A stretch of DNA of 64,000 bases, from positions 2,914,001-2,978,000 of the forward strand of contig OZ218954.1 in assembly GCA_965112735.1 (NCBI GenBank). Direction: 5' to 3'. The position numbers and the translations under genes were made by a program. Under the pieces are notes generated by a model. The model searched no databases and was not told the origin of the DNA. It was given only the letters and a program-made list of their open reading frames with translations. The DNA comes from Phaeosaccion multiseriatum. Lineage: Eukaryota > Ochrophyta, other classes. Positions within the stretch are counted from its first letter, which is position 1; each line of letters begins with the position of its first letter. Positions 43,379 through 56,014 of the stretch are shown here, piece after piece.

Positions 43379-46300
43379 CTAGCTGAGAACGGATGACTCG
43401 CTGCTGAAGAAGTCGTCCGTATATTGGCCTTCCTCCGACAGGTCCGAGTCCTCCTCTGCTGCTTTAGAGCCATCGGGCTGTCGGATCACCAACTTGTCCT
43501 TCTGCTGCTCCTGCTCCTGCAGGCCTTGGTAGCTCGACCGTCGTCCTTCGGCACCGCGGGGCATCTGCAGAGGCTGCTCTCGTTGGCTCCTGCCTCGTGC
43601 TGAGTCTGGCCTACTGCGACTCACACTCCCACTGCCACCACCGTTGCTATTCCCAGGCCGATGAGCCGTCAGCCCTCCTTCGAGTGCAACCGACATGCCA
43701 TTGGTGGAGGATGGCATCATATGGATATCCGCATCCAGTCCCTCGACGCTAATGTCACCGTTGTCCTCTTGGATGAATTCTAGAAAGCTCTCCTGCGATG
43801 AATACCCGTCCTTGTCCTCCTCCTCCTCCTCCTCCTCCTCCTCCTCCTCCTCCTCCTCCTCCTCCTCCTCCTCCTCCTCCTCCTGTGCCTGGCTGTGGTG
43901 AGATGCCACCAAACCCCGCTGGGACTGAAGCGCTGGAACCTGCAGAGGGTAGGATGCCACCCCGCCCTCTCGTCCAATGTTCTCCTCCTCCTCCTCCTCC
44001 TCCTCCTCCTCCTCCTCCTCCTCCTCCTCCACTACCTCCTCTTTTCGCTGCTGTACCACCAACTGCTGATGCGGCGGCTGCTGCTGGAGGTAGCCAACGT
44101 AGGCACTTCTCCCGGAGGCCTCTCTCCGCGTTTGACCCTCCTTCTCCTGCCGCACCGCTGGCGCAGACGAGAGCAGCGCATCGTTCTTCAACTTGACGTC
44201 ATGATGGTCTTCTGTTCCCTCCCGTCCCCGCCCCCCCTCCCCTTTTTCTTGCTCCCCTCCGAGGCTAAGGCTCGTGAGGATGTCGATCAACTTCCCTCCA
44301 TCCCCCTCGCCCTTCTCCTCCTCCTCCTCCTCCTCCTCCTTCTCGTCCTCGAGCTGGTTGGCTGCCAGCAGGTCTTCAAGATCAAAGCTATAGTGTGGCT
44401 CGAGTGGACTCCTCCGCGGTGGTTGCCCGTCGTCGCCTCCGGAACCGTTCTCGGAACAGTCTTTGACCGATTCCACGTGCGACAGCTGATCCTCCGGTTC
44501 GATTTCCTGCCAAGCAAAAAGCGAAGCACCCAGCGCCAAGATGGCCATACAGCATCGGAGATTCAAAGGTTAAGTATGTCGTGTTTTCCGAGGGAAATGA
44601 ATCAAGTCAAGGTTCAAGTCGACGAGGGGAGATGGACAAACGGACAGACGGACAGACAGACAGATCCACAGAGGACAGCGATAGGAGAGAGAAGGGAGAG
44701 AGAGAGGGAGACGAGGGAAGAATGAGAGAGAGGGGGGCGGGAGGAGAGAGCGAGAGAGAAGAAGGAGAGAGAGAGAGAGAGAGAGAGAGGGAGAAAGAGA
44801 GAGAGATAGAGGGAGGGAGAGAGAGAGGGAGAGGGAAGAATGAGAGAGATGGAGACGGAAGAATGAGAGAGAGAGAGGGCAACCTTACCGTAGTGCCCCC
44901 CCACGAAAGGGACCTTCCCCTCCCCTGCCCGCGCTCCTCCCGGACCTTCCTGCGCCACTCGAGAGTCTCCATCCTCCCCGAGGGGATGCGCGTTTGCGAG
45001 AGGATGCCCTGACTCAGTCAGAGGAGGGGGGGGGGGGGGAAGGGCAACCATCGGCCGCCGTGCACCACATACGTGTGAATAGAGGGAGAGAGAGCATGAA
45101 AAGGGCCTCACTGCTGCTCCGTCGTTCCCTGCCCTACCCTGCCCTGTCTCACCAACTGCCTCACCTTGTTCGGCACCCGTGTGGGGTCATAGGTACTCTT
45201 GCGCGGCCGCTGCGTCTCCTTGTCCAATGCGCCGTCATCCTTCTCTGCAGCTGATGCCGCTGATCTCTTAGTCTCATCTACTGCCATCCCAGCAGGGGAG
45301 AGGGGCTCTTCCTGACTAGCGGCGTGTCGGAGGCCCCGGGGGGGGGACGGCGACGGAGAGGATACAGTTGGCGACGATCCTACCCGCGTGGAGGAAGAGG
45401 ACGAGAGAGAGGAGGAAAGAGAGGACGACGAGAGACACAGAGACTCCTCCTCCCTAACGAGTGAAGACTGCGGCTGTATCACCAACTGCTGCTGCTGCTG
45501 CTGCTTCTGTTGTCGTTCTCCTCGTTCTCGAGCACCCCCCCGCTGCTTCTCTTCTCCTCCTTCTCCTCCTCCGTCTCCACCACGGACAGTCGCCAGGGCT
45601 CCCCCCGCTCCGCCGCCTGTTTCTCTGCCACTCCCGCGTTGCTGCTGCTGCTGTATCACCAATTGCTGCTGCTGCTGCTGTATCACCAACTGCTGCTGCG
45701 ACTCATAGGCGGCATCGTCGTGACGCAGCGGAAAGGTCTTCCTTCGCGCGGCACGCTTACCCTGCTGACGTGTTCCCGCTGTATCATCAACTACTGCTGC
45801 TGCTGTACAACCAACTGGTGCCGCACCATCAACTGCTGTACAACCAACTGCTGCTCCTCCCTCGGTTGGTGTTTGCCCTTCCTGGGGCACTATCACTATC
45901 TCTAATTTGGGCTGTATCGTTTCCTGGCATGATGGGCTACGAGTACCCGTAGGATCATCATCACCGTCACCAACACTCCTCCTCGTTGGTGACGATCTCT
46001 CTCCGCCCCTTTCCCTCTCCGCTGCACTTCCTCTCTTCCTCCTCGGGGTCCATCCTCCGCCCCTCCCCCGCGGAGAAGAGTACGGTTTGCTGCTACTCCT
46101 GCTGCCGTGACCCCCCCGCCCCCCCTCCTCCTCCTCCGACTCCTCTTCATCCTCGTCATCGTCATCGCTCGTCCCGTGCCACGGCTCATGGTAGAGTGTT
46201 TCTTGACTGCCGCGACCATGAGCACTCGCCGGGCCCTCCCACTCCCCCTCCAGAATGTCCTCAAAGCCACTGAGATCGTAGGAGAAGCCTCTACGTGGGG

Positions 46301-46400
46301 TGTCTGCATCGGTGGCCCCCGAGGTTTGGGTTTGCGCGAGTTGTGCCGAATCGATCCGAAGGGGTTGGTGGTGGTGCGACTCCGTAGCAACACGGGCAGT

Positions 46401-46439
<39 letters not shown>

Positions 46440-49400
46440 TGTTGGTGATACATCACCCTCATAGTGCAGTCGCCGACCCTCCGCGTTTATCTGGTGCTGG
46501 TGCTGGTGCTGCTGGTGGTGGTGGTGATGGTGGGGGTGGTGGGGGTAGTCGCGGTCGTCTGGCTGTGTTCGATGCCCCTGTTGCGGCTCAACATCCATGC
46601 CCTCCTCCTGCTCGTGGATGCTGCCGTTGATCCCCCCCCTGCTACTGCTACTACGTCTCCTCTCGACGGCAGCGCCCCCCAGCTGCGGGAGCCGAGGAGA
46701 GCGAACAGCACCAAGCAGTTGGTGGTACAGCGTTAAGTACACCCAAGTAAGTCCAAACTAAGTCCGGAAGTAAGTCCAAGCGCCTCTGCCTAACCCTCTG
46801 CCTGCCTACCTGTCCGTCGCTGCCCCTCCTCTCAAGGCTCTGATGATGTTGCGCACTGCGGCTCCTCTGAGGCCCCACCGCCGCCGCTGAGAAAGGGCGC
46901 TTGCACGAGGGCGAGGCTGTCGACGGCCTCCGCGGCTGCTGCCCCACCTCCTGTATCACCAACTGGTCCCGTCGCTTCGCTCTCCGGTTTCTACTCGCTG
47001 TAGGATACACACGCGAACGAGTATAGGATGTTAATGGGGGGGGGTGGCAGATGTTAATGGGGGGGGGTGGCAGATGTTAATGGGGGGGGGTGGCAGAGGG
47101 AACGAGCACACGTTGTACGGGCGATGGGAAGGGTGTTCATGGATAGATGTGCGTACGTGTGCATCGAAAGGCCATGCCAAAAAAATCGGAATCAGAATCG
47201 GAATCGGGATCGAAATCGGAGGCGGCAGGAGAGCAAGAGAGGACGGGTGAAGGGGGCACGCACGCGAGCACGCACACACGCACGCACGCACGCACCTGCC
47301 ATCTCCCTGTGCTGTCGTATGTCGGCCTCCTTCTTGCATTGCATGACCACCTTGGGGAGAGAGAAGAGAGGGAGAGGAAGAGAGGGAGACATGAGGTGGA
47401 CAGGAAGAGAGGGAAACATGAGATGGATAGGAAGAAAGGGAGAGAGGTCGAGAGAGGTCGAGAGGTCGAGAGAGGTCGAGAGAGGTCGAGAGAGGTCGAG
47501 AGGTCGAGAGAGGTCGAGAGGGGGGGCAAGAGAAGAGAGTCTATCTCTGTGTGCCTACCTTCTTTTCTTCCACACAGATGGTGTTGAGAAGGTTTCGGTG
47601 GTCCTGCTTATGCTTCGCCATAAGGAGCTTCCAGCGGTTCGCCTGCGATAGCTCGAGCCGTTCCAGCTGGGTCTCGTGCTTGCGGGCAAGCTTGTACGGG
47701 ATGAGGGGGGTGGTGGTGGTGGTGGTGGTGGTGGTGGTGGTGGAGGAGGAGGAGGAGGAGGAGGAGGAGGAAGAGGAGGAGGAGGAGTGGAGGGGTGGGG
47801 AAGTAATGAGGTGCCAGTGCCTAGGGGGGTAATGGCGCGGCGAAGCCTTTTGCGCAGGGAGTAGTGATAGTATAACTGTCAGGAGTACGCGGCCTACCTG
47901 ATCCAGAGCAGAGCTGTTACCGCCCCATGCCGCCGACGCCAGCGATCTTGCCACCTCCTCCCTCCATTCGTTAAGGTGCTTCGCGTCGAGAGCCGCTAGT
48001 ATGACATAGGGGGTGTCAGGACAGAGAAGGTGTTAGAACATCGTAGATCTATATAGGTATGGTATCGTAGGGCAAGATTTGAGTCAGGACAGAGGGAGTG
48101 CCAGGCCACTGGGGGTGGGGAGTGTCAGGACAAATGTTGTCCAGCGTGCCCTCATCACGCCGTCACACACCTGCTTGCTCCTCCCAGTTCTTCGCCTCCT
48201 CCGCGCGGCCACCGAGCTTCAGGCGCTTCGCGTTGCGTCGGAAAGTGATCACGTCCTTCTTGGGCCTCCTGGTATTGTAGCTCGCCGTCTTGTTGTGATG
48301 GCAGAGATAGCGTTTTCTACATGAGCACGACTTGCTTCTGCCCACCGCGCGTTTAATGGCGTCCTCCACTAACTGTTGAAACTCCTTCACGTGCTTCTTA
48401 AGGAGGACCGCCTTGTCTTCCTCGAACTTGTTTCGACAATCACTTTGCGGAAACCCCGTCAAGAGAGAGAGAGAAAGAGAGAGGGAGAGAGGGAGATTTG
48501 AGTCAGGACAGAGAAAGAGAGGGAGCGTGAGAGGGAGAGAGGAAAGGAGAGAGCGAAGGACAGGGGAGAGAGGGCGCGTCAGAGAAGGGGTGCCAGCGAG
48601 AAAACGACAGCGACGATGGAGGATGCCCGTACGCCGTTGAAGACAAGGCATGTTTGCTACAAACGCAGCCAAGCCGTCGTTTACAAGCTGCTTCTCCCAC
48701 GGTGGGGGTGACTGGGGGTGGATCACACCCCCCCCCTCCCTCCCTTCAGTACGCGGTGCTCCCTCTCCTCGCGCAAAGTGCCCACCTCTCCTTTCCTGAG
48801 CTCCTGTGGCTGGTACTCCTCACCTCTCTTCCCTGTGCAGTCGGGCCTTCATCTCTTCCGTCCGCTGCTTGTGCACCGCTCCTAAGGCCCCCAAGGCCTC
48901 ATCCAGGATCATCCTGTTCTTCTCCGCACGTTCCCGCTGTGCAGTGCAAGTTGAATGAATCAGACCAATCGCGAGGCGCCGGTCGGTCGGCATCCGAGAG
49001 AAGGGGACCGGAAGGAGGGCAGTAGGGGAGCGTCAGAAGACAACACAACAGGATGGTGGAAGTGGTGCACGCGTCGAGAATCGGGGGACTCCCTTCTGCG
49101 CACGCACAGCTCTTCATTCGGCATGCACAGCTTTCTCTCCTACCGCAGAGCAGTAGGTAGTCATATGGGCAGCAGCATAAACAATAACAACAACAGCAGC
49201 CGCATCAACAGGAACAACAAATAACAGTACCAGCAGCAGCAGCAGCAGCAGCACACATTGGTGATACAGCAGCACCAACCAACCTTGAGGTCACTTCGAA
49301 TGCGATCCACGGCCATGTCGATCTCCAGGGCCCTGCCAGGGAAGCCGAGGCGAGCGACAATGAGCCGCTCCTTCTGCAGTTTGCGCAGCTTGCCTAGAGT

Positions 49401-50076
49401 GTCACCCTCCTGCAGCACGTCATCTACGACGGACGAGGACATGTTGGAGCGGGAGCACTTCCTCTTTATAGACTTGGACGACTGCGGTCGAAGGCAGAGG
49501 GCCGAGGGAGGGTAGAGAGAGGTCAGCGACGGGACAGGGGAAGGCCCCCGGAGGGTTCTCTGGTGAGGTGGGCATGTGGAAAGCATCATGAGGTGAGGGT
49601 TTCTCTGTCTATATATACTTAACCACACTCACCTCCAACACTGCCTCCCTGAAGTTCTTCCGCAGCACGCATCGGGTGAGGTCGCTCCTCACGCTGTTCT
49701 TGATGTGCGCGGTCTGATCCTCTCTGCGAAGCGCAAAGTTGTGCACATGAGGAGGCGCCAGGGTTGTAGACACACAGCAGAAAAGGAGTATTATCAAAGA
49801 CGTCGTGCTAGAAGGGTTTTGCCTTTTGCAGGGAGTGCATCCCCACATGTCAGGCGAGGAAGTGACCCTGCTTCTCTTTCCTCCCTCCGAGTCCCTCCAC
49901 CTCCGTGTCAAGAGAACCCGCGCGCAAGTGCTTCTCCCCACATCATACCTGTAGCTAGTGATGCAGGACTCCATTACGGACGGCTGGCTCTCCAGAGGTG
50001 GGCTGCTGAAGCCCTCCAGCTGACGTTCCTCATCTTGACTCGCCTCATCTCTGTACGACAGAGACCGAAGAGCCAT
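43379..50076 (-). CDS. Large coiled-coil / Gln-rich protein of unknown function
   Basis: Twelve exons on the minus strand: 50076-49949, 49723-49633, 49481-49284, 48936-48824, 48442-48171, 47995-47898, 47690-47559, 47350-47296, 46997-46810, 46682-45165, 45008-44889, 44506-43379 (stop); 1,346 residues, every junction in phase. Residues 1-430 look conserved and mostly helical: KNSVRSDLTRCVLRKNFREA, LGKLRKLQKERLIVARLGFP, ERAEKNRMILDEALGALGAV, FEEDKAVLLKKHVKEFQQLV, FRRNAKRLKLGGRAEEAKNW, EEVARSLASAAWGGNSSALD, HETQLERLELSQANRWKLLM. After that it is Gln/Ala/Glu/Ser-rich and disordered, with many copies of the TATCACCAACTG motif read as QLVIQQQ or VSPTAAA. The last exon alone could be a separate 389-residue secreted protein from ATG 44548 (MAILALGASLFAWQ). 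I prefer splicing at 44507-44508, because the putative signal region is also a good polypyrimidine acceptor and phase matches. Exon 10 could instead run to a stop at 45108. Confidence 0.6.
43810..44036. repeat. (CCT)n blocks coding for poly-Glu
   Basis: Two CCT tracts (about 43813-43882 and 43982-44032), read as GAG/Glu on the minus strand in the last exon of the coiled-coil gene. Confidence 0.92.
45470..45860. repeat. Dense cluster of TATCACCAACTG / TACAACCAACTG copies
   Basis: At least seven copies within 390 bp of coding sequence (45474, 45652, 45679, 45779, 45805, 45826 and 45839 regions), separated by CTG units. They are read as QLVIQ, AVVDDT or AVGCTA according to frame. Confidence 0.85.
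47446..47522. repeat. GTCGAGAGAG minisatellite
   Basis: 10-bp and 5-bp derived units of GTCGAGAGAG in intron 7 of the coiled-coil gene. Confidence 0.9.
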
Positions 50077-50648
50077 GCTTGCCTCCCGCCTCCCTGGCTA
50101 GACGACTGCCTGGCCTCAGCGGCCGATGGGCCTACTATGCATTTATTTCGCCTGCTTTGAAGTGCGAAGTGTGCATCGGGTGCAAGCAAGGAGAGAAGAA
50201 CCCCCCAAAAAAGTCGGTGGCCGAAACTGTCAAATCTGTTAACGGAGAACCAACAGACCAACGTCGCGGCTTCTCCTCCATCTCGGGAATAATCGAAAGC
50301 AGGTACGCGTGTGCTGGTGAAGAGAACAGACTGGGAGGAAACGGAGAGAAGCCGAGGCCATGCTGGAAGATGATGGCCGAGTCCGTCATGAATTCCTGCA
50401 GTAAATCGCCCCCCCGCCTCAACACTTTTGTATTGTTCCCCTCCACTCCGCTACATTCTCTTTCCTCCATAAGGCCCACACAGCAGAAAAGGTGCAGATG
50501 CCGCCTTTTGTATACAACTCTTCTCTTATTCTTTTCTTTGCGTGTCTTCCCTTCCCTTCCGTCCTCGTACCAGGGTCGCCAAAGAGAGGTCACACAAAAC
50601 CCCCCAGCCCTCGCGACATACCTGCCCACGCCCGCAGCATATCAAGTA
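50077..50648. promoter_or_regulatory. Divergent intergenic region
   Basis: 572 bp between the starts of the coiled-coil gene (-) and the small Cys-rich gene (+). Open frames on both strands lack splice or composition support. No core promoter motif is evident. Confidence 0.4.
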
Positions 50649-52326
50649 ATGGCGACTCCTTCTGCCAGCCACGCTGCTCCAACCGACGGGATGGAGTGCA
50701 TGGCCTGTATGGAGGACGTGGACGCGACCAACTACGTGGAGTACCAGACCGAAGAGGGTGAGTTGCGGGGCCGCGCTCCTTGGGCTGGCAGAGGAGCCCT
50801 CCTATCACCAGTGCGGGGCATCGGAGGCCACCCTGGCGACGCTGCAAGTCCCTTTGGTCTCCGCGCTTTAGTCACTCCCCTTCCCCGTCGAGTGCGGGAC
50901 TCCTTCTCACCGCTTCTATGCATCCTCCCCCCCCCCCCCTCCAATGCGCGAGTAGGCCTCACTTGGTATGCACCGCCCCTCTCTGCTTGCCTCTCTGCTT
51001 GTCCTCATCCTCTCCCTTTTCTCCCTTCTTTCACTGCTCAACAGGGGGGGCTTGGAAGCCTGCGCTGTTTTGCGAGTCATGCATAACTCGCTTGCAGAAC
51101 TCGCAGTGGGACGATTATGTCAACGGACTCGCCAAGGCCACTTGCAAAGCCGAGCAGCGGAGAATGCTTGACAAGGGGCCGCCCATCAATGTCCATGTGA
51201 GTAGATAAACAGGCGGGCAGGCAGGCAGGCAGGCAGGCAGGCAGACAGACAGGCAGGCAGACAGACAGGTATTTCGCAGGCAGACAGACAGACAGACACA
51301 CAGGCAGGCAGATAGGCAGGCAGACAGATAGGCAGGCAGGCAGGCAGGCAGGCAAACAGGCAGACTGACAGGCAGACAGGCAGACAGATAGGCAGGTAGG
51401 CAGACAGGCTGGCAGGCTTGTGCAGGCGGCACAACCAGCAGGTAGCCAAGGGTGATCGAGAGAGTCAGTGCCGTGCTTTGGAAAAGCAGGCAGCGAGGCA
51501 CAAGCGCAGATAGTTTCTCACGCGAGGCATGCATGAATAATGCATGCCCCTGTTCTACGCTTCTGCTGCTGTCTCACCCCCGCCCGCCCATCCCTCTTCC
51601 ACCCCCTCAGGACCCAAATGCAATGCCATGTCCGGAGAAGGAGGGCTCCACCAAGTCTGAGGTGTACAGGTTATGGTTCAGCAGCGATGGGCAGGAGCAC
51701 AGCGCTAAGCTTAAAGGGTCGTTGGAGGGGGAAGAGCGGCAGAAGTGGTAAGAAGACAGAAGACGGGCGTGCAGGCTTGTGCGTGTTGTGTGTTGTGGGT
51801 CGGCGGAGGGTTACGGTAGCGGCCCGATGCATGAAGGGGATGGACGGCATGCGTTGGGGGGCGCTACATAACAAGGAGATGAGGCTTATCAGCTCGGGGT
51901 CGTTGGTTATTATGGCCGGAAAAGGCCACGGAGGGAGGGAGGGAGGGAGGGAGGGAGGAAGAGTGGTCTCAGCGTCGTTTGTTATTCTGTTGGATGCCAC
52001 GCTCCGGCCCCTGTCTGACTGCCGCCCAAAGCCTTGAGTGCGCGAGCTCGTCCTCGCTCTCTCTCCCGGCTGGTCGGCCGAATGCACGTGTTGTAACACG
52101 TGTACTGTGAGAGTGTCTTGTCTCCTCCCGTCCAAGAGACCCTCCTCTTCTCCTCCATCCATCCAACTCACATTCCCTCCTCCTCTGCTCGCCCTTCGCT
52201 CTGCCTGCTTGATGTGTTTATAGGTGGGATGAGAAGGAAAAGTTCCGCTTCAAGGAGGAGGATGACCCCAGCGAGGGGGGCACTGAGGGGGGAGGCACCA
52301 CCCACCAGGGACCGAAAATACACTAG
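50649..52326 (+). CDS. Small Cys-rich, probably zinc-binding hypothetical protein
   Basis: Four exons: 50649-50757, 51045-51196, 51611-51747, 52224-52326 (TAG); 166 residues, phases 1, 0, 2 matched. MECMACMEDVDATNYVEYQ gives a first C-x2-C pair. The second exon gives ALFCESCITRLQNSQWDDY, a second C-x2-C pair, with another Cys in the helix after it. Together they could bind one zinc. The C-terminal half is ordered then acidic (SEVYRLWFSSDGQEHSAKL, WWDEKEKFRFKEED). It looks like a small conserved eukaryotic protein, but I do not recognise the family. Intron 2 begins with the donor gtgagtagataaacag and continues as a CAGG/CAGA repeat. Confidence 0.62.
51204..51425. repeat. CAGG/CAGA tetranucleotide repeat
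   Basis: About 220 bp of GCAG/ACAG units in intron 2 of the Cys-rich gene. Confidence 0.9.
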
Positions 52327-53080
52327 TAAGGTCCAACATGAGAAGAATCCGATTTTCTTGGCGACAATTGCAAATCTGAGTTTACGCCAAGTGTCTGTAT
52401 GAGAAAGCCGACCCGGTGACGGCTTCAATGATTCCCCTTGCCCATGTACCAACTGAGGATAGATAGATGGAGAGATGGAGTCGTAATATGACCATCGATG
52501 GTGGTCGCGTAAGGTTAGGGGCAAGGGTTTTTTTCGATAGCGTTGATACGGGTGAGCTAGGGTTCCGTTGTTGGATAAGCGCAGATTACAGGGTATATAT
52601 ATAATACATATGATCTAATCCTCTGCCCCTAAGGAACTGTGGGCAGGATTTCGTTCCACTCACACTGCACCACCATCCGCTCAATGCCGAGGAGCCACGG
52701 ATGCGTGAGTGGCGGCGGCATAACTCTCCGTCCTTCTCCAACCTCTCAGCGCATGGCTCCCATCCATCCGGCTGCGGAGCCACAGCGCCGCTGCGGTGGT
52801 TTTTTAGGCCATCGTCACTGCCTGTCACATGCAGGAGCGAGTATAAGCAAGGAGGGGCAGTTGGTGCTCCAATTTACTTTCAGATGGCACTAAGGTGCTC
52901 CTTCTCTTCTCTCCTCCCATATCCCGCAGCACGGCGTAAGGACCCGCTTGTTAACTTGGAGAGCGTTGCGGAGCTTGAGCCACGCTTAGAGGGGCGGGGG
53001 GGGTACTTACATCCTACGTAATGGGTTGATTCCAACCACCCTTCCACTTCTGCTTCTTGACTCCAGCTTGGAAGGTTGGC
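52327..53080. other. Intergenic region around ankyrin-like remnant
   Basis: Apart from the remnant at 52586-52830, it holds a TATATATAATACATATG stretch at about 52594-52612 and short open frames on the plus strand up to 53021 that could be untranslated leader of the zinc-finger gene. Confidence 0.4.
52586..52830 (-). pseudogene. Decayed ankyrin-like gene fragment (copy 1)
   Basis: The minus strand reads CSVSGTKSCPQFLRGRGLDH and, in another frame, MVVQCEWNEILPTVP. Both match the fragment at about 55130-55230 on the same strand. The VQCEWDE-like segment resembles the LKWLR..GC.WDE unit of ankyrin-type repeats. Too short and frame-broken to be a gene. Confidence 0.35.
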
Positions 53081-53430
53081 ATGGCTCTCTACGCCCTTCT
53101 GAGATTGCGACCGCGCAGGCCCAATGGTATCTGCGGGAGCCTTGAACAGCTCGTCAACCAACACCAGCAGCAGATCAAGCAGAACTGCGTCCAGCTTCAC
53201 TACGTCCACATCCTGTCGGAGAAGATATCCCACGACAAGGGTAAAGGAACCAACACACTGGACCAGTGCAAGCAGTTGCCAACTTCCCAGGTGGCAGCCT
53301 ATACGTCTCGTACAACCCACTGGGATCGGACGCTCCAGTTGCCAGGCAATCACACCATCCCTACCACCTTCATCTACGGTGGACACAGGAGCAGCAGTAG
53401 TACTAGTAGGAGGAGTCATAGCAGTAGCAG

Positions 53431-53466
<36 letters not shown>

Positions 53467-54262
53467 CACCACCACCACCACCAGGAGGGGCCGTAGTAAG
53501 GGTAGAAGTAAGTGGTGCTCTGTGGAGGGCTGCAGTAAGTGGGCAAGGTGGGGCTTCGATGTCTGCACGAAGCACGGGGCGGAGTGGAAGAAGTGCTCTG
53601 TGAAGGGCTGTGGGAATCAAGCCAGGAAGGGTGGGATCTGCATAAAACACGGAGCGGAGACGAAGAAGTGCTCTGTGGAGGGCTGCGGGAATGTAGCCAA
53701 GACGGGTGGCGTCTGTGTAAAGCACGGGGCGCAGACGAAGAAGTGCTCTGTGGAGGGCTGCGGGAATGGGGCCAAGAGGGATGGGGTCTGCTATGCGCAC
53801 GGGGCAAAGAGGAAGAAGTGCTCTGTGGAGGGCTGCGGGAATGTAGCCAAGAAGGGTGGGGTCTGCATCAAGCACGGGGCGCACCGAAAGACGTGCTCTG
53901 TCGAGGGCTGCGGGCATATGGTCGTGAACAATGGCGTCTGCTATGCGCACGGGGCGATCAGGAAGATGTGCTCTGTCGAGGGCTGCGGGAATGTTGCCGC
54001 GATTGGTGGGGTTTGCTATACGCACGGGGCGAAGAAGAAGATGTGCACTGTCGAGGGCTGCGGGAATCAGGCCGTGAAGCGTGGGCTCTGTAATAAGCAC
54101 AGGGCACTCGAGGACACGTGCTCTGTGGAGGGCTGCGGGAATCAGGCCAAGAAGGATGGGGTCTGCATCAAGCACGGGGCGTACCAGGATCGGTGCTCTG
54201 CGGAGGGGTGCTATAAGAAGGCCAACGAGGACAGTTGGTTCTGCAGCTTGCACGCGCCGTAG
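53081..54262 (+). CDS. WRKY19-like zinc-finger repeat protein (10 fingers)
   Basis: Single exon from ATG 53081 to TAG, 393 residues. Residues about 1-115 are an ordered-looking N-terminus (ICGSLEQLVNQHQQQIKQNC), followed by a Ser/Thr tract from AGC/ACC repeats and a basic RRGRSKGRSK linker. From about 145 to the end there are ten tandem 25-residue repeats, CSVEGCGNxAKxGGVCxKHG, with C-x4-C-x9-C-x2-H ligands. The first and last diverge (last: CSAEGCYKKANEDSWFCSLH). This repeat is the stramenopile WRKY19-like finger, thought to bind nucleic acid or protein; the name reflects automated annotation, and no WRKY domain is present. The repeats are nearly identical in DNA (75-bp period), so copy number may vary. 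The frame is open a little upstream but without an earlier ATG. Confidence 0.85.
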
Positions 54263-55129
54263 ATGTGCGCCTGACTCGAGAAGAGGAAGAGGACATGCCA
54301 TCAGGGCCTCAGCTACGACACACAGGGATATGTCTGTGTATCAACTTGCAAATTTGGAAGTGTCATTTCATTTCAGGGTTGCCGTTACCGCAACCACCCT
54401 CTCGCTGCCCTCTTCTCTCCTGGAAGAGTCTCCTCCTCCTCCTCCTCCTCCTCCTCCTCTTCGGAGTGGTGCGTGCCGCGACCGCCCTCCACTTCCTGCG
54501 CACTGCGGTACTTGTGCCTCCGCTGCTGAGCTTTGGGAGACGCCCACACGCACACAGTACGAGGGACACACGTGAGAGGTCACGCAGCGCACACACTCAC
54601 ACACACGCACGCACGCTCTACCACACACAAGCTCGCACATGACACCGCCGCGCTGGATTCGGTGGGCCCCAACAGTATGTTTGCTTCCCTCTCCCAATGC
54701 TACACTGGAGGCCTGATCTGGGCGCGACATGCTATCTCTGTTTTGCTCAGTCTGCTCCATTGGTAGGGTGGTGACGTGGCTGCGTGCGCGGGTGCGTTTG
54801 TGGGTGCGTGCGTGCAGTGGAAGGGAGCGCGCGGTTGAGGGGGGGTCGTATCCCAACACCTCCGTCCGTCCCTTTCGCAGGATGAACCCTTCGCATCTCA
54901 CACCACCCACACCCACCCGCCCCCTCCGCCGCTCTGGTATTTGTTCGGCTGCTGTTTCCTCCGTCACTACCGCTCCTGTCAGACTGCACGAGGTTTCTGC
55001 ACCAAGAGCCGCAGCAGCCACAGAGAGCGGAGACAACTACTGGCAGGCTTGTCCAATTCCCGCGCATGCGCCCACTGCTTCATCTCCTCAAACATCTCGG
55101 GGCGTCAATGTTCCATCCTGCACCCCCCG
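54263..55129. other. Intergenic region
   Basis: A short CCT run at about 54426-54460, a CACACGCACG run at 54590-54620 and GC-rich sequence. Open frames on both strands (for example 54368-55036 minus) are not supported by splice or domain signals. Confidence 0.45.
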
Positions 55130-56014
55130 GTTTTGTAGATTCTGTCTAGTCCTCTGTCCCTGATGACCTGTGGGCAAGGCCTATCGTTCGTCCCACTCAC
55201 ACTGCACTGTCGCAACCATTTGAGCACTGCCAGACTCTTTCCCCCCATGACTGCATACGTGCACGCATTCGAAGAGCAGAGGTGATGGCGGACATTGGCG
55301 TGGAAGAGCTGCAAGCACCCCCAGTGCAAGTGTCCCTTGTAAGCAGCGCAGCGTACAAAATCCCCGGGGGGCGCCTGCGTTGAAACGATTTCCTTCCAGC
55401 AAGGTTCTGGTGCGAGAATGGATTCAGCAGGTACTACACCACGGGAATGTGCCCACCCCTCGAAAGTTAAGCCTCCGTCCAGTCGTAGATGCGAAATGGA
55501 GCATCCTATTCCTCCGAGAGAAGCCACTTCACCATCTCGGGGCCTCGGGCGCCCGGCTTTCCCAGCCTCTGCAGAACTTACTTCATGCCATACGACACCT
55601 CTCACCTTGTCGGGAAGAGGCCTTAGCATCACAGCCATTGGAGAATACTCATAGGCCATACTGCTCACTCTTCTACAGACGCCAAACACACCACCCCTTC
55701 CAGGGAATGCTTTTCTCACGGAGGGCCTTGCGCACCTGGACGTACCCATGGCTGGCAGCGGCCTTGAAAGTCCTGACACTCAGTGCACCACACCTTAAGC
55801 GCTTCGCCTCGTGCACGTGATCAACGGACTCCACCACGCTCAGCTCAGATGTCGCCTTGGCGGGATATGCGTGTGTGTCGTGGTCCTTCCACTCCTTGCT
55901 CATCGTCGCTACAACGGCGTCATGACCTTCGCGAACACCGCTCATGACCCTGCTGAGCACCCTGAGCACCTCGCCCTCCGCTAATGCCTTCTCACAGGAC
56001 CCACAGGCGGGCAT
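55130..56014 (-). pseudogene. Decayed ankyrin-like gene (copy 2)
   Basis: Minus strand. From ATG 56014 the frame reads GCEKALAEGE-type sequence, then TFKAAASHGYVQVRKALREK SIPWKGW, which has ankyrin-unit spacing, and stops. In other frames further down it continues with GDFVRCAAYKGHLHWG, CTYAVMGGKSLAVLKWLRQ and a VQCEWDER end. Segments that belong to consecutive ankyrin-type units lie in different frames, so the gene appears broken. Its end matches the fragment at 52586-52830. It could be an intact gene with unmodelled introns, but no splice pair rescues it. Confidence 0.42.
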
